Below, piece by piece: positions 62,665 through 64,000 of a stretch of DNA of 64,000 nucleotides. The stretch comes from Neorhizobium sp. NCHU2750 (GTDB lineage Bacteria; Pseudomonadota; Alphaproteobacteria; Rhizobiales; Rhizobiaceae). Made by a program: the position numbers and the translations under genes. The first letter of the stretch is position 1; each line of letters begins with the position of its first letter. Location of the stretch: positions 1 to 64,000 of the forward strand of contig NZ_CP030829.1 of the NCBI RefSeq assembly GCF_003597675.1. Direction: 5' to 3'. Under the pieces are notes generated by a model. It did no database searches. It was not told where the DNA came from and was given only the letters and a program-made list of their open reading frames with translations.

Positions 62665-63966
62665 ATGACTAATCATCCCATAAGCATCGAGAGCGCCGGC
62701 GGCGAATACATGGAGTCCGTCCTCGTCATCGGCTGGTCGGTCCGGCCGGGTGACAGGGTCAAGGCTGGCGACCTCGTCGTCACCGTCGAAACGGCGAAGG
62801 CCGCTACCGAAATCGAGGCCGATCGCGATGGATGGTTGGCCGAGATCAATTACCAGGAGGGGCAGGAGGCGCCCATCGGCGCCGTCCTCGGGACGATTTC
62901 CGAGACCGAGCCCCAGGCTGCGGCCCCGAACACAATCGCAGATGCCGCGCAGGCTGCGGCCGTCCCGCCAACAGAGGCGCGAACAGGCGGACCGGCCTCC
63001 GCGACACCCGCAACAAGGATCGTCGCCAGTCCGCTCGCCCGCCGCCTTGCAGCACAAGCCGGGCTTGACCTTGCCGCCATCGCGGGATCCGGGCCAAACG
63101 GCCGGATCAAGCAGCGGGATATCGCCAGGGCGATAGGCCAGCGTGAGGAACGGCACCCTGAACACCGGTCCTCAGTGGCGGCGGTGAAACCCGATCGGGC
63201 GGCGCCCGTGGTTTCGCCATCGATTGCGCCCGCAGCGTCGATTCCCGTCGTGCTGCTCCATGGTTTCGGCGCAGACAAATCCGCCTGGCGACAGGTGCTG
63301 CCACTTCTGGGCAAGGATATCAGGGCGATCACCATCGACCTGCCCGGACACGGTACCAATGCGGCACATAGCGCCTCCAGCGTCGAAGACCTGGCCGGTT
63401 TCGTATCGGAGAGACTGGAGGATGAAGGCATCGAGCAGGCGCATCTCGTGGGCCACTCGCTCGGCGGTGCGACGGCGCTTTGCCTCACCGGTATCGGTCG
63501 GATCGCCGTGCGTTCGTTGACCCTGCTGGCGCCGGGTGGCCTCGGGCCAGAGATTGCAGGAAATTTCATCCAGGGGCTGACCCGTTCCACGACGGCGGCG
63601 GCGCTGGAGCGCTGGCTCGCCTTCATGCTCGCGGATGCCGCAGCCCTGCCGCAAGGCTATGCTTCAGCCGTGCTCCGCCAGATGGAGAAGATCGGCAACC
63701 AGGGTGCACTCGATACGCTGGCCAGCCATCTGTTCTCCGGCGATACGCAGCTTTTCGACGCTGGCCCTGCATTGTCGCGGCTCGACATCCCGACACGGAT
63801 TGTCTGGGGGCAGTCCGATCGGGTCATCCCGTCCCGGCACGCCCTGCAGGCGCCGGGCTTTGCGGCCGTCCATCTGCTCCCCGGTGTCGGCCATGTGCCG
63901 CAGATGGAAAATCCGGCACTCACAGCACGATTGATCATGGAGACGATCAGGAGCGCTGGCGCATGA
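62665..63966 (+). CDS. E2 acyltransferase with lipoyl, E1/E3-binding and alpha/beta-hydrolase domains (AcoC type)
   Basis: A 433 aa AcoC-like component. Lipoyl domain at about 1-80 with the lipoylated K45 in TVETAKAATEIEA. A Pro/Ala linker and a peripheral subunit-binding domain (about 115-155, ASPLARRLAAQAGLDLAAIAG) follow. Instead of the usual catalytic HxxxDG acyltransferase domain it has an alpha/beta-hydrolase fold (about 190-430) with nucleophile S265 in GHSLGG. This layout is typical of acetoin dehydrogenase E2. The stop overlaps the next ATG. Confidence 0.9.
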   Translation: MTNHPISIESAGGEYMESVLVIGWSVRPGDRVKAGDLVVTVETAKAATEIEADRDGWLAEINYQEGQEAPIGAVLGTISETEPQAAAPNTIADAAQAAAVPPTEARTGGPASATPATRIVASPLARRLAAQAGLDLAAIAGSGPNGRIKQRDIARAIGQREERHPEHRSSVAAVKPDRAAPVVSPSIAPAASIPVVLLHGFGADKSAWRQVLPLLGKDIRAITIDLPGHGTNAAHSASSVEDLAGFVSERLEDEGIEQAHLVGHSLGGATALCLTGIGRIAVRSLTLLAPGGLGPEIAGNFIQGLTRSTTAAALERWLAFMLADAAALPQGYASAVLRQMEKIGNQGALDTLASHLFSGDTQLFDAGPALSRLDIPTRIVWGQSDRVIPSRHALQAPGFAAVHLLPGVGHVPQMENPALTARLIMETIRSAGA

Positions 63967-64000
63967 ACCAGGCCCTTCGGGCCTTTCCGTCCGGCAATCA
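63963..64000 (+). CDS. Start of a further gene, cut by the window edge
   Basis: ATG 63963 overlaps the E2 stop (ATGA) and opens a frame beginning MNQALRAFPSGN that continues past the window. The coupling suggests it belongs to the same operon. Product unknown. Confidence 0.5.
   Translation, partial: MNQALRAFPSGN

Noticed and set aside
63977..63989. Short inverted repeat GGCCCTTCGGGCC at the right edge, considered as a terminator
   Set aside because: It lies inside the start of the coupled next gene and is not followed by a convincing T-tract.

Overview
The window looks like part of a repABC-type secondary replicon (large plasmid or chromid) of a Rhizobiaceae member such as Rhizobium, Agrobacterium, Shinella or a relative. 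The evidence is a complete repA-repB-repC cassette at the left edge with its countertranscribed RNA, a GTTC-N7-GTTC LexA box, a RirA-type TGA-N9-TCA box, high GC content and rhizobial-style accessory metabolism. No rRNA, tRNA or CRISPR array was seen.

Layout. 1-3618: repABC with a parS-like site, a ctRNA and a probable internal origin. 3889-10974 (+): iron module 1 (FecI-type sigma factor, FecR regulator, TonB-dependent receptor, siderophore-binding protein, fused FhuB-type permease). 11184-13108: a DUF2026 protein and SOS-controlled dinB, followed on the other strand by a four-hairpin RNA carrying anti-Shine-Dalgarno loops. 22368-13502 (-): a nine-gene sugar uptake and oxidation operon (ABC importer, alcohol dehydrogenase, FucU mutarotase, SMP-30 lactonase, GntR regulator, enolase-superfamily enzyme, SDR) with palindromic operators at its head and a broken IS3-type transposase beside it. 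28248-23248 (-): a molybdenum hydroxylase operon (XdhC-like factor, 2Fe-2S, FAD and Mo subunits) divergent from a TetR regulator. 29700-34298 (+): pyruvate oxidase and membrane PQQ glucose dehydrogenase. 34633-37418: small membrane and hypothetical proteins and a single-domain response regulator. 44758-37622 (-): iron module 2, with the same gene order as module 1 but on the opposite strand. 44805-46547: a decayed IS6-type element and a Phd/VapC-like toxin-antitoxin pair whose toxin lacks the first PIN aspartate. 46971-54048: AraC regulator with a divergent SDR, an AAA/DUF4143 protein, a phosphodiester glycosidase-like protein and an M16 peptidase. 54327-64000: a catabolic region with a FAD dehydrogenase, cupin, aspartate-dehydrogenase-like protein, alpha/beta hydrolase and a cobalamin-binding TIM-barrel protein in one operon, then an SDR and acetoin-dehydrogenase-like E1alpha, E1beta and E2 genes; an identical GTGTCGACAC palindrome precedes both halves.

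How it fits together. The replicon carries load-on functions for a soil or plant-associated oxidative lifestyle: two siderophore systems that must borrow an ATPase from elsewhere, direct oxidation of aldose, aldehyde and pyruvate into the quinone pool, a non-phosphorylative sugar route, and an apparently uncharacterised B12-linked catabolic pathway feeding a TPP-dependent diketone or 2-oxoacid cleavage complex. The most interesting signals are the anti-SD hairpin RNA at 13116-13270, the B12-linked catabolic cluster with its shared operator, the pair of parS-like sites, the mirrored iron modules, and a 25-residue membrane peptide gene.
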